From an uncultured Bacilli bacterium (GTDB lineage Bacteria > Bacillota_I > Bacilli_A > RF39 > UBA660), in assembly GCA_934120015.1 (NCBI GenBank), contig CAKOTD010000005.1, positions 1 through 54,226 of the forward strand: a stretch of 54,226 bases of DNA, given 5' to 3'. Made by a program: the position numbers and the translations under genes. Positions 1-7,396 of this stretch are shown here, piece after piece; positions within the stretch are counted from its first letter, which is position 1; each line of letters opens with the position of its first letter. A model generated the notes under the pieces. The model ran no database searches and was not told the origin of the DNA. It saw nothing but the letters and a program-made list of their open reading frames with translations.

Positions 1-67
1 TCCTTCCTTGGTTATATATTTCTATATTACCATAGAAAGGATTTATCTTTACACAAAATTATTTACA

Positions 68-977
68 GACTCAATCTTTTAATTGTTTTTCTATTGAATC
101 TTCTCTTATATAATTTTTACAATCCTTACATTGATAGTAATAATAAATAATCTTCTTTTCTACAATAATGCTTCATGTTTTTAGGTGCTTGAACTTGACA
201 CCAATGCCAAAGTTCTCGATCAACTATAGGTGGTACAACATTTTCATAATATTTTTCAGTTGGTTGTCCTCGTCTTGCTATATAATCTCCCATATAGATT
301 GGATTCATTATCATTTTTCTAATTGTGCCATCAAACCAATTTGTTTTACCTAATGCTTTTTCTTTATTTAATTTTTCACTAATAGCAAAATATGAATTAC
401 CTTTAGAATATAAATCATATATTTCTTTTATAACTAAACTTGATATGGGATCTACTTCTAGGTTTTTTCCATTCTTTTTATATCCATAAGGAACTTTACC
501 TGGTATATGTCCAGCTTTTAAAGCTCCGTCCATTCCTATTTTAGTTCTTTAACTTGTTCTTTCAATTTCATTTTGAGATACACTCATCATTATTCTTGCT
601 ACCATTTTTCCACTTGCAGTAGCAGTATTGTAATCATCATACAAACAAACAATTTTAATATTATATTCTTCACAGAATTTCATTATTCGTTCCATGTCAT
701 AAATACTTCTCGATATTCTATCGAGTTTTATCGCATATATCGTATCTATCCTTTTATTCTTTGCATCTTCAATCATTCTTTCAAACTCAGGTCTATGATT
801 ACCAGTTTTTGCACTAATACCTGCATCTTGATAATAATCAATAATTGTATAACCTCTAAGTTCACATTCTTTAGTTAATCTTTCTCTTTGTTCTGGTAAA
901 CTAAATCCTTCTCTTGCTTGATCCTCAGTTGATACTCTTAAATAGATACCTACATTCTTAATACCATTATCATTCAT
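68..977 (-). pseudogene. Broken site-specific serine recombinase (resolvase + recombinase domains)
   Basis: The 5' part (549-977) is a resolvase catalytic domain: it opens with the YLRVSTEDQ motif holding the nucleophilic Ser and ends in the typical SVSQNEIERTS. An in-frame TAA at 549-551 interrupts it, and the same frame then resumes at 548 with RTKIGMDGALKAGHIPGKVP, the usual start of the recombinase domain, to about position 150. A one-base change from GAA would create this stop. After CRKEDYL the frame is lost. The zinc-ribbon tail (YYYYQCKDCKNYIRED) is readable in another frame at about 70-142, so a deletion or frameshift removed the first half of the ribbon. The family cuts and joins att sites of integrative elements or SCCmec-like cassettes. 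No partner genes of such an element are seen here, so this looks like a remnant. ATG at 977 follows AGAAAGGTAGTGATACT. Confidence 0.88.
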
Positions 978-997
978 AGTATCACTACCTTTCTAAC

Positions 998-1045
998 AAA
1001 AAAGGGAGTCAAAGATACTAGTCATAAACTACTACCCTTGACTCC
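998..1045 (-). terminator. Attenuator-like hairpin upstream of the recombinase
   Basis: On the minus strand GGAGTCAA and TTGACTCC form a perfect 8-bp stem around a loop of about 25 bases, followed by CCCTTTTTTG. It sits about 20 bases before the recombinase start and overlaps the end of a short leader ORF, so it looks like a conditional terminator. Confidence 0.65.
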
Positions 1046-1086
1046 TTAATAACTAAAATAATAAATTGTTCTTTGCTTCTGACCAT
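1018..1086 (-). CDS. Possible 22-residue leader peptide of the recombinase gene
   Basis: ATG at 1086 is preceded by AGAGAGG at a spacing of six bases. The frame reads MVRSKEQFIILVIKESRVVVYD and stops at TAG 1018-1020. Its last codons run through the 5' arm of the hairpin at 998-1045 and the stop lies in the loop, before the 3' arm. A ribosome translating to this stop would cover the 5' arm, the geometry of translation-coupled attenuation. Translation is inferred from the binding site and geometry only; I recognise no family. Confidence 0.5.
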   Translation of the reverse strand: MVRSKEQFIILVIKESRVVVYD

Positions 1087-1181
1087 AGATGTACCTCTCT
1101 TTCTAATAAAAGACGGATACTGCTTGTCATTTATTGGTTATTTATTCTAGCACTTTTTTAAAATAAGTCAATATGTCGTAG

Positions 1182-1457
1182 TTATTTGATTGTTTTTAAG
1201 AAATTTTCCAAGTCTTTTAATTCAATAAGATTATTTAGGTTAAAATGATAAACCTCTTTTCCATAATTGAAAAATAGAAAGACATGGTTATTTACTATCA
1301 TGCGATGAGGTTCTACATAATTAAGATTAGTCATTTTTATATTTACTAAATTACCTTTAATGTATTTTGGCTTAACATTAACAAATTTGCAAATAAAATC
1401 TAATCTTCCTTTAAGTTCCTCATCAAAATCAAGTTTATGTTTTTGAATTTGTAACAT
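1182..1457 (-). CDS. Small hypothetical protein (91 aa)
   Basis: A 91-residue soluble protein, rich in Lys, Asn and Phe, with no signal peptide or membrane segment. I do not recognise the family. It begins MLQIQKHKLDFDEELKG and has a middle stretch that reads as alternating beta strands (NNHVFLFFNYGKEVYHF). The ATG at 1457 follows directly after a run of seven T, and the only good Shine-Dalgarno sequence (AGAAAGGTGG) lies within the hairpin at 1462-1492. It is read away from the tRNA-Trp gene and may be cotranscribed with it. Codon use resembles its neighbours. It may belong to the same mobile region as the broken recombinase, but nothing in the sequence proves this. Confidence 0.6.
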   Translation of the reverse strand: MLQIQKHKLDFDEELKGRLDFICKFVNVKPKYIKGNLVNIKMTNLNYVEPHRMIVNNHVFLFFNYGKEVYHFNLNNLIELKDLENFLKTIK

Positions 1458-1492
1458 AAAAAAATATGACCACCTTTCTAGTGATCATATTT
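1458..1492 (-). promoter_or_regulatory. Terminator-like hairpin containing the ribosome binding site of the next gene
   Basis: The arms AAATATGATCAC and GTGGTCATATTT pair over 12 bp with one G-U around the loop TAGAAAG. A run of seven T follows and the ATG of the 91-aa gene comes straight after it. The Shine-Dalgarno bases AAAGGTGG occupy the loop and 3' arm. The hairpin would both stop transcription and hide the ribosome binding site. Confidence 0.6.
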
Positions 1493-1540
1493 TATGTATT
1501 TAAAGCTCTTAACTATAAAAGTTAGAGCAGTAAGTACTAA

Positions 1541-1615
1541 TGGCAGGGAGTCTCAGATTCGAACTGAGGTTCTCGGTTTTGGAGACCAAGCGAATAACCG
1601 CTAACTCAACTCCCT
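1541..1615 (-). tRNA. tRNA-Trp (CCA anticodon)
   Basis: The acceptor arms AGGGAGT and ACTCCCT pair fully and are followed by G and an encoded CCA. The anticodon arm TTGGT-CTCCAAA-ACCGA gives anticodon CCA. The T arm CTCAG-TTCGAAT-CTGAG is standard. The D arm is unusual: no regular four-pair D stem can be drawn, and a GAG/TTC three-pair stem with a G-U is the best I see. The variable loop is four bases (GAAC). The gene is 75 nt with CCA. The weak D arm means an extra or divergent copy is possible. Confidence 0.85.
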
Positions 1616-1688
1616 ATGTGCTAATTATAACACAAAACTTATTATAGTACAATATTTTTTAAATAACATATATTATTATGGTGATACT

Positions 1689-2117
1689 ATGGCTATAATT
1701 AAGTATACTAGCAAAGAAAGAGATTTACTTGCAAGGTTAATGAGGGCTGAAGCAGTTGGGGAAGGAAACTTAGGAATGTTAATGGTTGGTAATGTTGGGG
1801 TGAACCGTGTATTGGCAAATTGTTTAACTTTTAAAGATATTAGAACAATTACCGATATGATATATCAAAATCCCGGAGGATTTTCAGGAAAAGATAGTCC
1901 ACTATTTTTTAGTAACCCGACAACTTCTCAGCAAAGACTTGCTGATAGAGTTATAAATGGTGAATATTATTATCCTGCCACAAATGCGTTATGGTTTTAT
2001 GCACCCAAAACAGGTGAATCATGCACCTCAACTTGGTGGGATCAAGATTTAGCAGGAAAATACAAAAATCATTGTTTCTATCAACCAGACGAAAATATTT
2101 GCCCAGAATTACGATAA
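1689..2117 (+). CDS. cwlJ: Spore cortex-lytic hydrolase CwlJ
   Basis: A 142-residue Hydrolase_2 (SleB/CwlJ catalytic) protein, the same length as Bacillus subtilis CwlJ as I recall it and likewise without signal peptide or anchor. The SleB-family catalytic Glu is in LLARLMRAEAVGEG (about E21). MLMVGNVGVNR, the QMIYQ-like DMIYQNPGGF and the tail HCFYQP are all characteristic of CwlJ rather than SleB. CwlJ is made in the mother cell, sits in the spore coat and cuts cortex muramic-lactam bonds during germination. GerQ, its usual partner, is not in the window. ATG at 1689 follows GGTGATACT. A CATATATT upstream faintly recalls a sigma-E -10 box, but I see no matching -35 at proper spacing. A strong hairpin follows the gene. 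Confidence 0.92.
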   Translation: MAIIKYTSKERDLLARLMRAEAVGEGNLGMLMVGNVGVNRVLANCLTFKDIRTITDMIYQNPGGFSGKDSPLFFSNPTTSQQRLADRVINGEYYYPATNALWFYAPKTGESCTSTWWDQDLAGKYKNHCFYQPDENICPELR

Positions 2118-2190
2118 TTATTATTGGAATATAACATTATCCAAAGTTAGATAAATAAAAATTATATCGATCTTAAAATTTTTTAGTAAT

Positions 2191-2224
2191 TATAGGAGTT
2201 GCCAATACATTTGCAACTCCTATA
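2191..2224 (+). terminator. Long stem-loop after cwlJ
   Basis: TATAGGAGTTGC and GCAACTCCTATA form a perfect 12-bp stem with a ten-base loop. The following CTAATTTATTTT is a poor T tract, so termination may be imperfect or the stem may protect the 3' end. The rest of 2118-2399 is AT-rich; it has a TATAAT at 2382-2387 just before tRNA-Leu but no clear -35. Confidence 0.6.
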
Positions 2225-2399
2225 CTAATTTATTTTAAAAGTCATAACATATACTAATAAATATTATGATTATCTGTAGACTTAAATTCTACTTAAAGAT
2301 GGAACTTACTTTTACAAGTGAATGTGAGTACATTTTTCTTTATTTTGTCAATTTGTAGGAACGATTTTAAAAAAAGTATGTTATAATTAATATGTACTT

Positions 2400-2485
2400 G
2401 CTTGCGTGATGAAATGGTAGACGTGCTGGACTCAAAATCCAGTGGTGGCAACACCGTGTCGGTTCAAGTCCGACCGCAAGCACCA
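2400..2485 (+). tRNA. tRNA-Leu (CAA anticodon)
   Basis: An 86-nt class II tRNA. The acceptor GCTTGCG pairs with CGCAAGC. The anticodon arm CTGGA-CTCAAAA-TCCAG gives CAA, which reads UUG. It has a long variable arm (TGGTGGCAACACCG), a T loop TTCAAGT, and an encoded CCA at 2483-2485. A terminator follows within 16 bases, so it is probably a single-gene transcript. Confidence 0.97.
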
Positions 2486-2500
2486 GATTGGTAGGAAACT

Positions 2501-2525
2501 CGAACTTTTCATAAGTTCGTTTTTT
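2501..2525 (+). terminator. Rho-independent terminator of tRNA-Leu
   Basis: CGAACTT-TTCAT-AAGTTCG followed by TTTTTT. Confidence 0.9.
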
Positions 2526-2632
2526 AAACTAAAAATCAGCCAAACATATTATTAAATTGATATTAAGTTCATAAATAATATAACCAATAAACTCAAAAAG
2601 TTTAATTAGTATAACACTTATATTAACAAATA

Positions 2633-2656
2633 AACCATGTAATTTCTTACATGGTT
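2633..2656 (-). terminator. Terminator overlapping the stop codon of the 261-aa gene
   Basis: AACCATGTAA-GAAA-TTACATGGTT, a perfect 10-bp stem. The stop codon TAA of the gene ending at 2647 lies in the 5' arm. The T tract is short (TTTATTTG). Confidence 0.7.
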
Positions 2657-3432
2657 TTGCTTACTAAATTTTGTGACTTTTCATGCAAGAATTCTTCAAG
2701 TTCTGAAGATATTTTAGCATGCTCCATATTTTCCACATCTTTCTTATCCATTCTAGTAATTGTTTCAACAAATGAATCATAATTTTGTAACACATTGGGA
2801 TGACTATATGACAAAACAGAAAATTTATAATCCAGATTATCCATATTTTCTAAATAAGAAATATCGTCAGGTTCACCTTTTTCAGCATTAAATTTTATTT
2901 TCTTTAAGCAACTAATTATCTTATTTAAAGAAAGCTTATTTTTTTTCTTTACATCTACCATATATGAATACATTTTCTTAGAACTCATACCATAATCAGA
3001 AGAAAATGAAGAAACATATTTAATTAATGTTAAAATATTTGAGTCTAAAACATCATCTTCTTTTGGAACAATTTCTAAATCATCTACTTCTTTAATTTTC
3101 CCAAAACCAAGTGCTACCAAAGCTTCAACAAAACGAACTGGGTCATTTTTTAAATTTGGACAACTATAATTTATTACAGAAGCTACATATTCAATATTTT
3201 CAATTTGACCAAGATATTCAACATAAAAATCATCTAATAAATTATACTTAAAAACTTGATTAAATATTGAAGAAAGCATTTTCTCTATTTCATAACTTTC
3301 ACGCACAACAAACTTCTTTAACTGATAATAACTAATTCCAACCAATTTAGCAACACTTTCTAATGTTTCCAAATTGGATACTTCACCAACATACAAATCA
3401 TTTATTATTTTTTCATAATTCTTTTGGTTCAT
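2647..3432 (-). CDS. Hypothetical protein (261 aa)
   Basis: I do not recognise this protein. It is soluble, acidic, probably all-helical, with no signal peptide. Residues 20-45 (LETLESVAKLVGISYYQLKKFVV) look like a helix-turn-helix, but the rest does not match a known regulator family. Two stretches have the same plan (YVASVINYSCPNLKNDP at about 83-99 and FSVLSYSHPNVLQNYD at about 204-219), suggesting an internal repeat. It starts nine bases after the CmpB-like membrane protein gene and has GGAGGTATTT as ribosome binding site, so the two form an operon. A role linked to that membrane protein is inference. Confidence 0.75.
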   Translation of the reverse strand: MNQKNYEKIINDLYVGEVSNLETLESVAKLVGISYYQLKKFVVRESYEIEKMLSSIFNQVFKYNLLDDFYVEYLGQIENIEYVASVINYSCPNLKNDPVRFVEALVALGFGKIKEVDDLEIVPKEDDVLDSNILTLIKYVSSFSSDYGMSSKKMYSYMVDVKKKNKLSLNKIISCLKKIKFNAEKGEPDDISYLENMDNLDYKFSVLSYSHPNVLQNYDSFVETITRMDKKDVENMEHAKISSELEEFLHEKSQNLVSKTM

Positions 3433-3441
3433 AAATACCTC

Positions 3442-4098
3442 CTATTTTTTTCTTAACTTATCCATCAATTTGAAATTTGGAAATGCTTTCAACAATCTTT
3501 TATAAAAGTACGATTGCTTTTTTATAAAATTTCTCACATTTTCAGTTATCTCTTCTGTATTGTCTTTTTTCAATGTTTCGGCAGCAATTTTTAATTTACT
3601 TACTATATTTACAGATATAACTATATCTATAAATAAAATTAGTGTTAAAAAAATTACAATTATGTTTATAGTAGTAATACTCAATTTACTTATAATGCCC
3701 ATAAAAAAAGGATTCAAAACAACAATAACAAGTGCACCAAGTACACCAAAAACAATTGAATTTTTTAAGCATACTCTGCCATTTAAATTAAACCTACACT
3801 TTGTATAATCCCACCAACGAGTCTTAAACAGTTTTTCCATAATAAAACTTGTTACATATTCTAATATAGTACATATAAGTATAGACATTCCGACAAGCAC
3901 AATATAATCATTCCTATAATTGCTTAATATAAGCGTTATAAACATACAAGATACTCCATATATTGGGCATATTGGACCAATTAAAAAACCTCTACTACAT
4001 AATTTTCTTTTTACAAGGCTGACTACTACTACTTCCATTAACCAACCAATAAAAGAGTAAATAAAAAACAAAATAATTAATCTTTCAATTCCTTGCAT
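3442..4098 (-). CDS. CmpB-family multi-spanning membrane protein
   Basis: A 218-residue protein with about five membrane segments (approximately 5-25, 35-60, 65-85, 115-135, 140-165) and a charged C-terminal tail. FIYSFIGWLMEV at the N-terminus, RGFLIGPICPIYG, and WWDYTKCRFNLNGRVCLKNSIVFG are the hallmarks of the family annotated as putative ABC-transporter type IV (CmpB, PF06541). No transported substrate is established for this family. It is first gene of a two-gene unit with the 261-aa protein. A second family member lies at 43424-44056. The family call is firm; the transporter name is only inherited. Confidence 0.85.
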   Translation of the reverse strand: MQGIERLIILFFIYSFIGWLMEVVVVSLVKRKLCSRGFLIGPICPIYGVSCMFITLILSNYRNDYIVLVGMSILICTILEYVTSFIMEKLFKTRWWDYTKCRFNLNGRVCLKNSIVFGVLGALVIVVLNPFFMGIISKLSITTINIIVIFLTLILFIDIVISVNIVSKLKIAAETLKKDNTEEITENVRNFIKKQSYFYKRLLKAFPNFKLMDKLRKK

Positions 4099-4236
4099 AC
4101 CTTACACCTAATCTCATTATAACATAAATAAAAAAAAAGAAAACCAATAACATAACAATTTACATACATTTACATCAATAGTTAAACTTTTCGACTTACC
4201 AAACAAGAATAAATTAAGTACATACTATAAAAGAAA

Positions 4237-4265
4237 ATAAAAAAAATCTTACAAAATAAGATTTT
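4237..4265 (-). terminator. Rho-independent terminator of tRNA-Ala
   Basis: AAAATCTTA-TTTTG-TAAGATTTT followed by TTTT on the minus strand, 12 bases after the tRNA end. Confidence 0.85.
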
Positions 4266-4276
4266 ATTATCATAAA

Positions 4277-4352
4277 TGGTGGAGCATAACGGGATCGAAC
4301 CGTTGACCTCCACGGTGCAAACGTGGCGCTCTCCCAGCTGAGCTAATGCCCC
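4277..4352 (-). tRNA. tRNA-Ala (TGC anticodon)
   Basis: A 76-nt cloverleaf: acceptor GGGGCAT pairs with ATGCTCC (one G-U), D arm TTAGCTCAGCTGGGAGAGC, anticodon arm CCACG-TTTGCAC-CGTGG giving TGC, T loop TTCGATC, encoded CCA. The G3-U70 pair, the known AlaRS identity element, is present. Confidence 0.97.
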
Positions 4353-4426
4353 ATAAATTTGGCAACATAATAATGTTACCATAGTATTTAATAAAATGTC
4401 AATACTTTTATTTAAATTATATCAAT

Positions 4427-5554
4427 TTATATATATAAAACCTGCCCTATTTGCAGCATATTGCTTTTGAGATTATTTTTACTTTTTATACTATCAACAG
4501 TAGTATTATACTTTTTAGCTATACTCCACAAACTATCTCCTGATTTGACCACATATTTTATGTTATCATCATTTATTGGAACCCTTATTACTTGACCTAC
4601 ATTTAGTAAACTACTTTTCAAATTATTTATACTCATCAAATTTGCTACAGTTGTATCATATCTACCAGCTATGCTATATAAACTATCTCCACTTTTAACT
4701 ATATAATTTTCATATTTATCATTACTTGCACTGATTTTAGTAGGAAGTTTAAGTTTCTGCCCTATTTGCAAAGTATTAGATTTTAAATTATTATAGTTTT
4801 TTAATTCTGAAACACTTATATTATTTGCAGTTGCAATCTTCCATAAACTATCTCCTTGTTTTACTATATATATATCATCTGAAATCGTACCTGCTGGTAT
4901 CTTGAGTTTTTGACCAATACTCAAATTATTATTAACTAAATTATTTGCACTCTTTAATTCATTTACAGTAATTCCATATTTTTGAGCTATACTCCACAAA
5001 CTATCCCCCGATTTTACTACATATATATTATCTGATGTACCATTAGTATAATCTATAATTCCTTCTATAATTGCATCCCCATATTCCTGATAATTTGATT
5101 CATCCGTAAAATAAAGCAATACAGCTTTAGCATTATCTAAACCTCTAAGTAAATAGTTATAATCCATCGAAGTGTTAGATGGTAATCTTCTTTGATAAAC
5201 CTTTTCAACACTTATGTTTCTATCTTCTAATGCAGAAGCAATTGAGTTAGCAAGCAAATTATTATCTCTTAGTGAATAAACAATTTCAATACCTGAATCA
5301 GTTAAATGATTGGAAATAACTATTACATTATTCTTATCACCATAAAATGATATAATTCTATTAATTCTATTACTATTTGTCAAAGTCTCATCTGTATTTC
5401 TCGTGACAGACACATCATAACCCTTTTCAGTAAGCTTATTATATAAATAATCAGAAAGTAATAGTGAAAATTCTTTTTCAGTAATTCCTCCTATAGTTTC
5501 ACCGGCATCTTCTCCGCCATGACTAGCATCTATAACAATTTTATAATTTTTCAT
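4427..5554 (-). CDS. Amidase_3-like domain with four LysM repeats
   Basis: A 375-residue protein. Residues 1-175 resemble N-acetylmuramoyl-L-alanine amidase (Amidase_3): IVIDASHGGEDAGE contains the first zinc His (H12), E26 fits the second ligand and SNHLTDSG the third (H83). The segment where the family has its catalytic Glu (usually vLvEvGFisN) reads AVLLYFTDESN, with Tyr in place of Glu, so activity may be lost or shifted. Four LysM domains of about 44 residues follow (from about 178, 228, 281 and 331), each with VKSGDSLW/YSIA or VKQGDSLWKIA. No signal peptide is visible, as in some spore-coat LysM proteins, so a mother-cell role near the spore cortex is possible. Start chosen at ATG 5554 after AGGTGATTATA; a GTG nine bases earlier overlaps that site. 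Confidence 0.85.
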   Translation of the reverse strand: MKNYKIVIDASHGGEDAGETIGGITEKEFSLLLSDYLYNKLTEKGYDVSVTRNTDETLTNSNRINRIISFYGDKNNVIVISNHLTDSGIEIVYSLRDNNLLANSIASALEDRNISVEKVYQRRLPSNTSMDYNYLLRGLDNAKAVLLYFTDESNYQEYGDAIIEGIIDYTNGTSDNIYVVKSGDSLWSIAQKYGITVNELKSANNLVNNNLSIGQKLKIPAGTISDDIYIVKQGDSLWKIATANNISVSELKNYNNLKSNTLQIGQKLKLPTKISASNDKYENYIVKSGDSLYSIAGRYDTTVANLMSINNLKSSLLNVGQVIRVPINDDNIKYVVKSGDSLWSIAKKYNTTVDSIKSKNNLKSNMLQIGQVLYI

Positions 5555-5627
5555 TATAATCACCTATATTATTATATGAGTATAAATACTTTATGACACA
5601 TAGCCAAAAATAATAATATAAATTTTA

Positions 5628-5656
5628 TTGTAATAATTATTTGATTATTATATAAT
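5628..5656 (+). promoter_or_regulatory. Vegetative-type promoter of the SDR-like gene
   Basis: TTGTAA and TATAAT with 17 bases between. The expected transcript start is only about ten bases before the ATG at 5672, so the leader would be very short. Confidence 0.6.
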
Positions 5657-5671
5657 TATTTTGGTGATTTT

Positions 5672-6313
5672 ATGAAAGTATTGATAATTGGATGTTCTAA
5701 TATAGGAAAAAAGTTTATTAATGAATTGAGTAAACAAGGACATGATATATTCATTGTTGACAAAAACAAAAAAGAAATAGAAAAAATAAAAAATGAATAT
5801 AATATCAAAGACTATATGACCGCAGATATTGCTAGCTTATATAATTGTAAAAAGGTATATAATCATTTTATAAAAGAAGATATTAATATAGTTATTAATT
5901 GTAGTAACTTATCAAATAATAAGAAGTTTATGAACTCATCTATTGATAATGATTTAGACATAATTGATTTAAATATTAAAGCAATGCATACAATAACAAA
6001 ATTATTCTTAAAAAATTTTATAGGAAAGAATAGTGGATATATTCTAAATGTTACAACCAATAATTCAGATATTTTATATGAATCATCAAAATTATATTGT
6101 TTAAGACTCACTCAATCAATAAAAGAAGAATTGAACAAAATAAAATCAAGTGTATATATTGGATATGCAAGTATAGATGATAATACAGAAGTAACCAAAG
6201 TGATTAAAGAAATGTTTAATAAAAAAAATATTATTGGTTTAAACAAATTTAAATTATATTTTGATAAACTAATACCTAGAAATTATTATCTAGAAAATTT
6301 ATATAAAAAATAG
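5672..6313 (+). CDS. Short-chain dehydrogenase-like Rossmann protein
   Basis: 213 residues. MKVLIIGCSNIGKKFINEL is a Rossmann dinucleotide-binding loop (GxxxxIGK), followed by the acidic end of beta-2 (VDKNKKE), D52 in MTADIAS (adenine-side Asp) and INCSNLSNN, which corresponds to the NNAG motif. YESSK at about 138-142 matches YxxxK. The preceding NVTTNNS is where the family has its catalytic Ser. The motifs are looser than in standard enzymes, so substrate cannot be predicted. The C-terminal 45 residues (after DDNTEV) are Lys/Asn-rich. It is monocistronic, with its own promoter and a terminator shared with the convergent licD gene. Confidence 0.7.
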   Translation: MKVLIIGCSNIGKKFINELSKQGHDIFIVDKNKKEIEKIKNEYNIKDYMTADIASLYNCKKVYNHFIKEDINIVINCSNLSNNKKFMNSSIDNDLDIIDLNIKAMHTITKLFLKNFIGKNSGYILNVTTNNSDILYESSKLYCLRLTQSIKEELNKIKSSVYIGYASIDDNTEVTKVIKEMFNKKNIIGLNKFKLYFDKLIPRNYYLENLYKK

Positions 6314-6339
6314 ATAGTTCATCTGAACCATCTATTTTT
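6307..6339. terminator. Bidirectional terminator between SDR-like gene and licD
   Basis: AAAATAGATAGTTC-ATCT-GAACCATCTATTTTT. It pairs over 14 positions (one mismatch on plus, G-U on minus) with T tracts both ways. It includes the stop codon of the plus-strand gene. Confidence 0.85.
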
Positions 6340-7207
6340 CATTTTCTAAATCAATATCTTTAACATGTTTTGGGTTTCTTTTTTGAATAGGTAATGTTTC
6401 TATCCATTTACTACCATCCCATTTTTTCAAACAATTAGGTCCATACCACTCTTTCATAACTTTTTCTATATTATTATAAGAATAGTACTTTCTACCTTCA
6501 AATTCATACAATTTAAAAGGATAAACATCTTCTTTTAAAAATATTGGTTCATGCATAAATTTTTCCCATGGAATAGCAATAGTTTGAGAAGTATATTTAC
6601 TATTTTTATATTTCTTCCCATAATTCTCTGCCTTTTTCAAAATATGCTTTTTCAACCACTTTATTTTAAACCCTAAATTATCTAATAAAACATATATCGG
6701 CATCCACAACCTAATTGGTAAACGATACAACTCATCTATTTTTTTATTATCAGCAACATTATCATATATAACAACATCAACAAAAACACCATTACCATTA
6801 CACCTATTTTTTAGCAAAGTATTTACTTCCTCTATATATGTCCCCTTTTTTCTTACCTTCATAGATGGTATCAAAATATTATATTTATCATTATTTTCAA
6901 AACAGTGAAAATAAAAATTATCAGATAAATCCTTATTCATGGCCTCTATAAATCTTGGCCAATCCTCTCTTTTTATACATATATCCATATCATCATCCCA
7001 TGGAATAAACCCTTTATAATTGCAAATTCCTAAAGCAGAACCAGCTATTAAAGCATACTTAATATTATTTTTTTCACATACCCTATGTATTTCATCCATG
7101 ATAGTTAATACTTCTAATTGCAATTGTCTTACAGTTATTTTTTTACCATCATCAAATTGCTTCAATATATATTCTTTATTATCAATAATACAATCTTCCT
7201 TTTTCAT
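6332..7207 (-). CDS. LicD-family phosphotransferase
   Basis: 291 residues. The LicD/fukutin signature is clear: LQLEVLTIMDEIHRVCEKNNIKY, then AGSALGICNYKGFIPWDDDMDI with the metal-binding Asp cluster at about residues 70-80. The family transfers phosphocholine or other phospho-alcohols onto surface polysaccharide or teichoic acid sugars on the cytoplasmic face. No other choline or teichoic acid gene lies nearby, so the real substrate is unknown. Start chosen at ATG 7207, which follows AGGTGTTTATT; a GTG nine bases upstream falls within that site. The gene stands alone between two convergent or separate units. Its stop lies in the shared terminator. Confidence 0.9.
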   Translation of the reverse strand: MKKEDCIIDNKEYILKQFDDGKKITVRQLQLEVLTIMDEIHRVCEKNNIKYALIAGSALGICNYKGFIPWDDDMDICIKREDWPRFIEAMNKDLSDNFYFHCFENNDKYNILIPSMKVRKKGTYIEEVNTLLKNRCNGNGVFVDVVIYDNVADNKKIDELYRLPIRLWMPIYVLLDNLGFKIKWLKKHILKKAENYGKKYKNSKYTSQTIAIPWEKFMHEPIFLKEDVYPFKLYEFEGRKYYSYNNIEKVMKEWYGPNCLKKWDGSKWIETLPIQKRNPKHVKDIDLENEK

Positions 7208-7348
7208 AATAAACACCTATATATAATTATATATAGATTTTTTTTAAATTACAATCCTTTGTTTACATTTATATATTTATTAACATATACTATATATATT
7301 TTACAATAAAGATACCTTTTTACGTATAAATTGCTATAAAAGCAAAAC

Positions 7349-7376
7349 AAGAAATATTTAAACAAAAATATTTCTT
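7349..7376 (-). terminator. Terminator of fhs
   Basis: AAGAAATATT-TTTGTTTA-AATATTTCTT followed by GTTTTGCTTTT on the minus strand. The rest of 7217-7396 is AT-rich with nothing else recognised. Confidence 0.7.
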
Positions 7377-7396
7377 ATCAAATATATGTAAAACTA

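Noticed and set aside
2400..2485. tRNA-Leu as integration site of a mobile element
   Set aside because: No repeated 3' tRNA fragment or integrase of the tyrosine type is found nearby; the broken recombinase is a serine type, which does not usually use tRNA genes.
2633..2656. Palindrome AACCATGTAA/TTACATGGTT as a regulator site
   Set aside because: Its place across a stop codon at the end of a gene fits a terminator.
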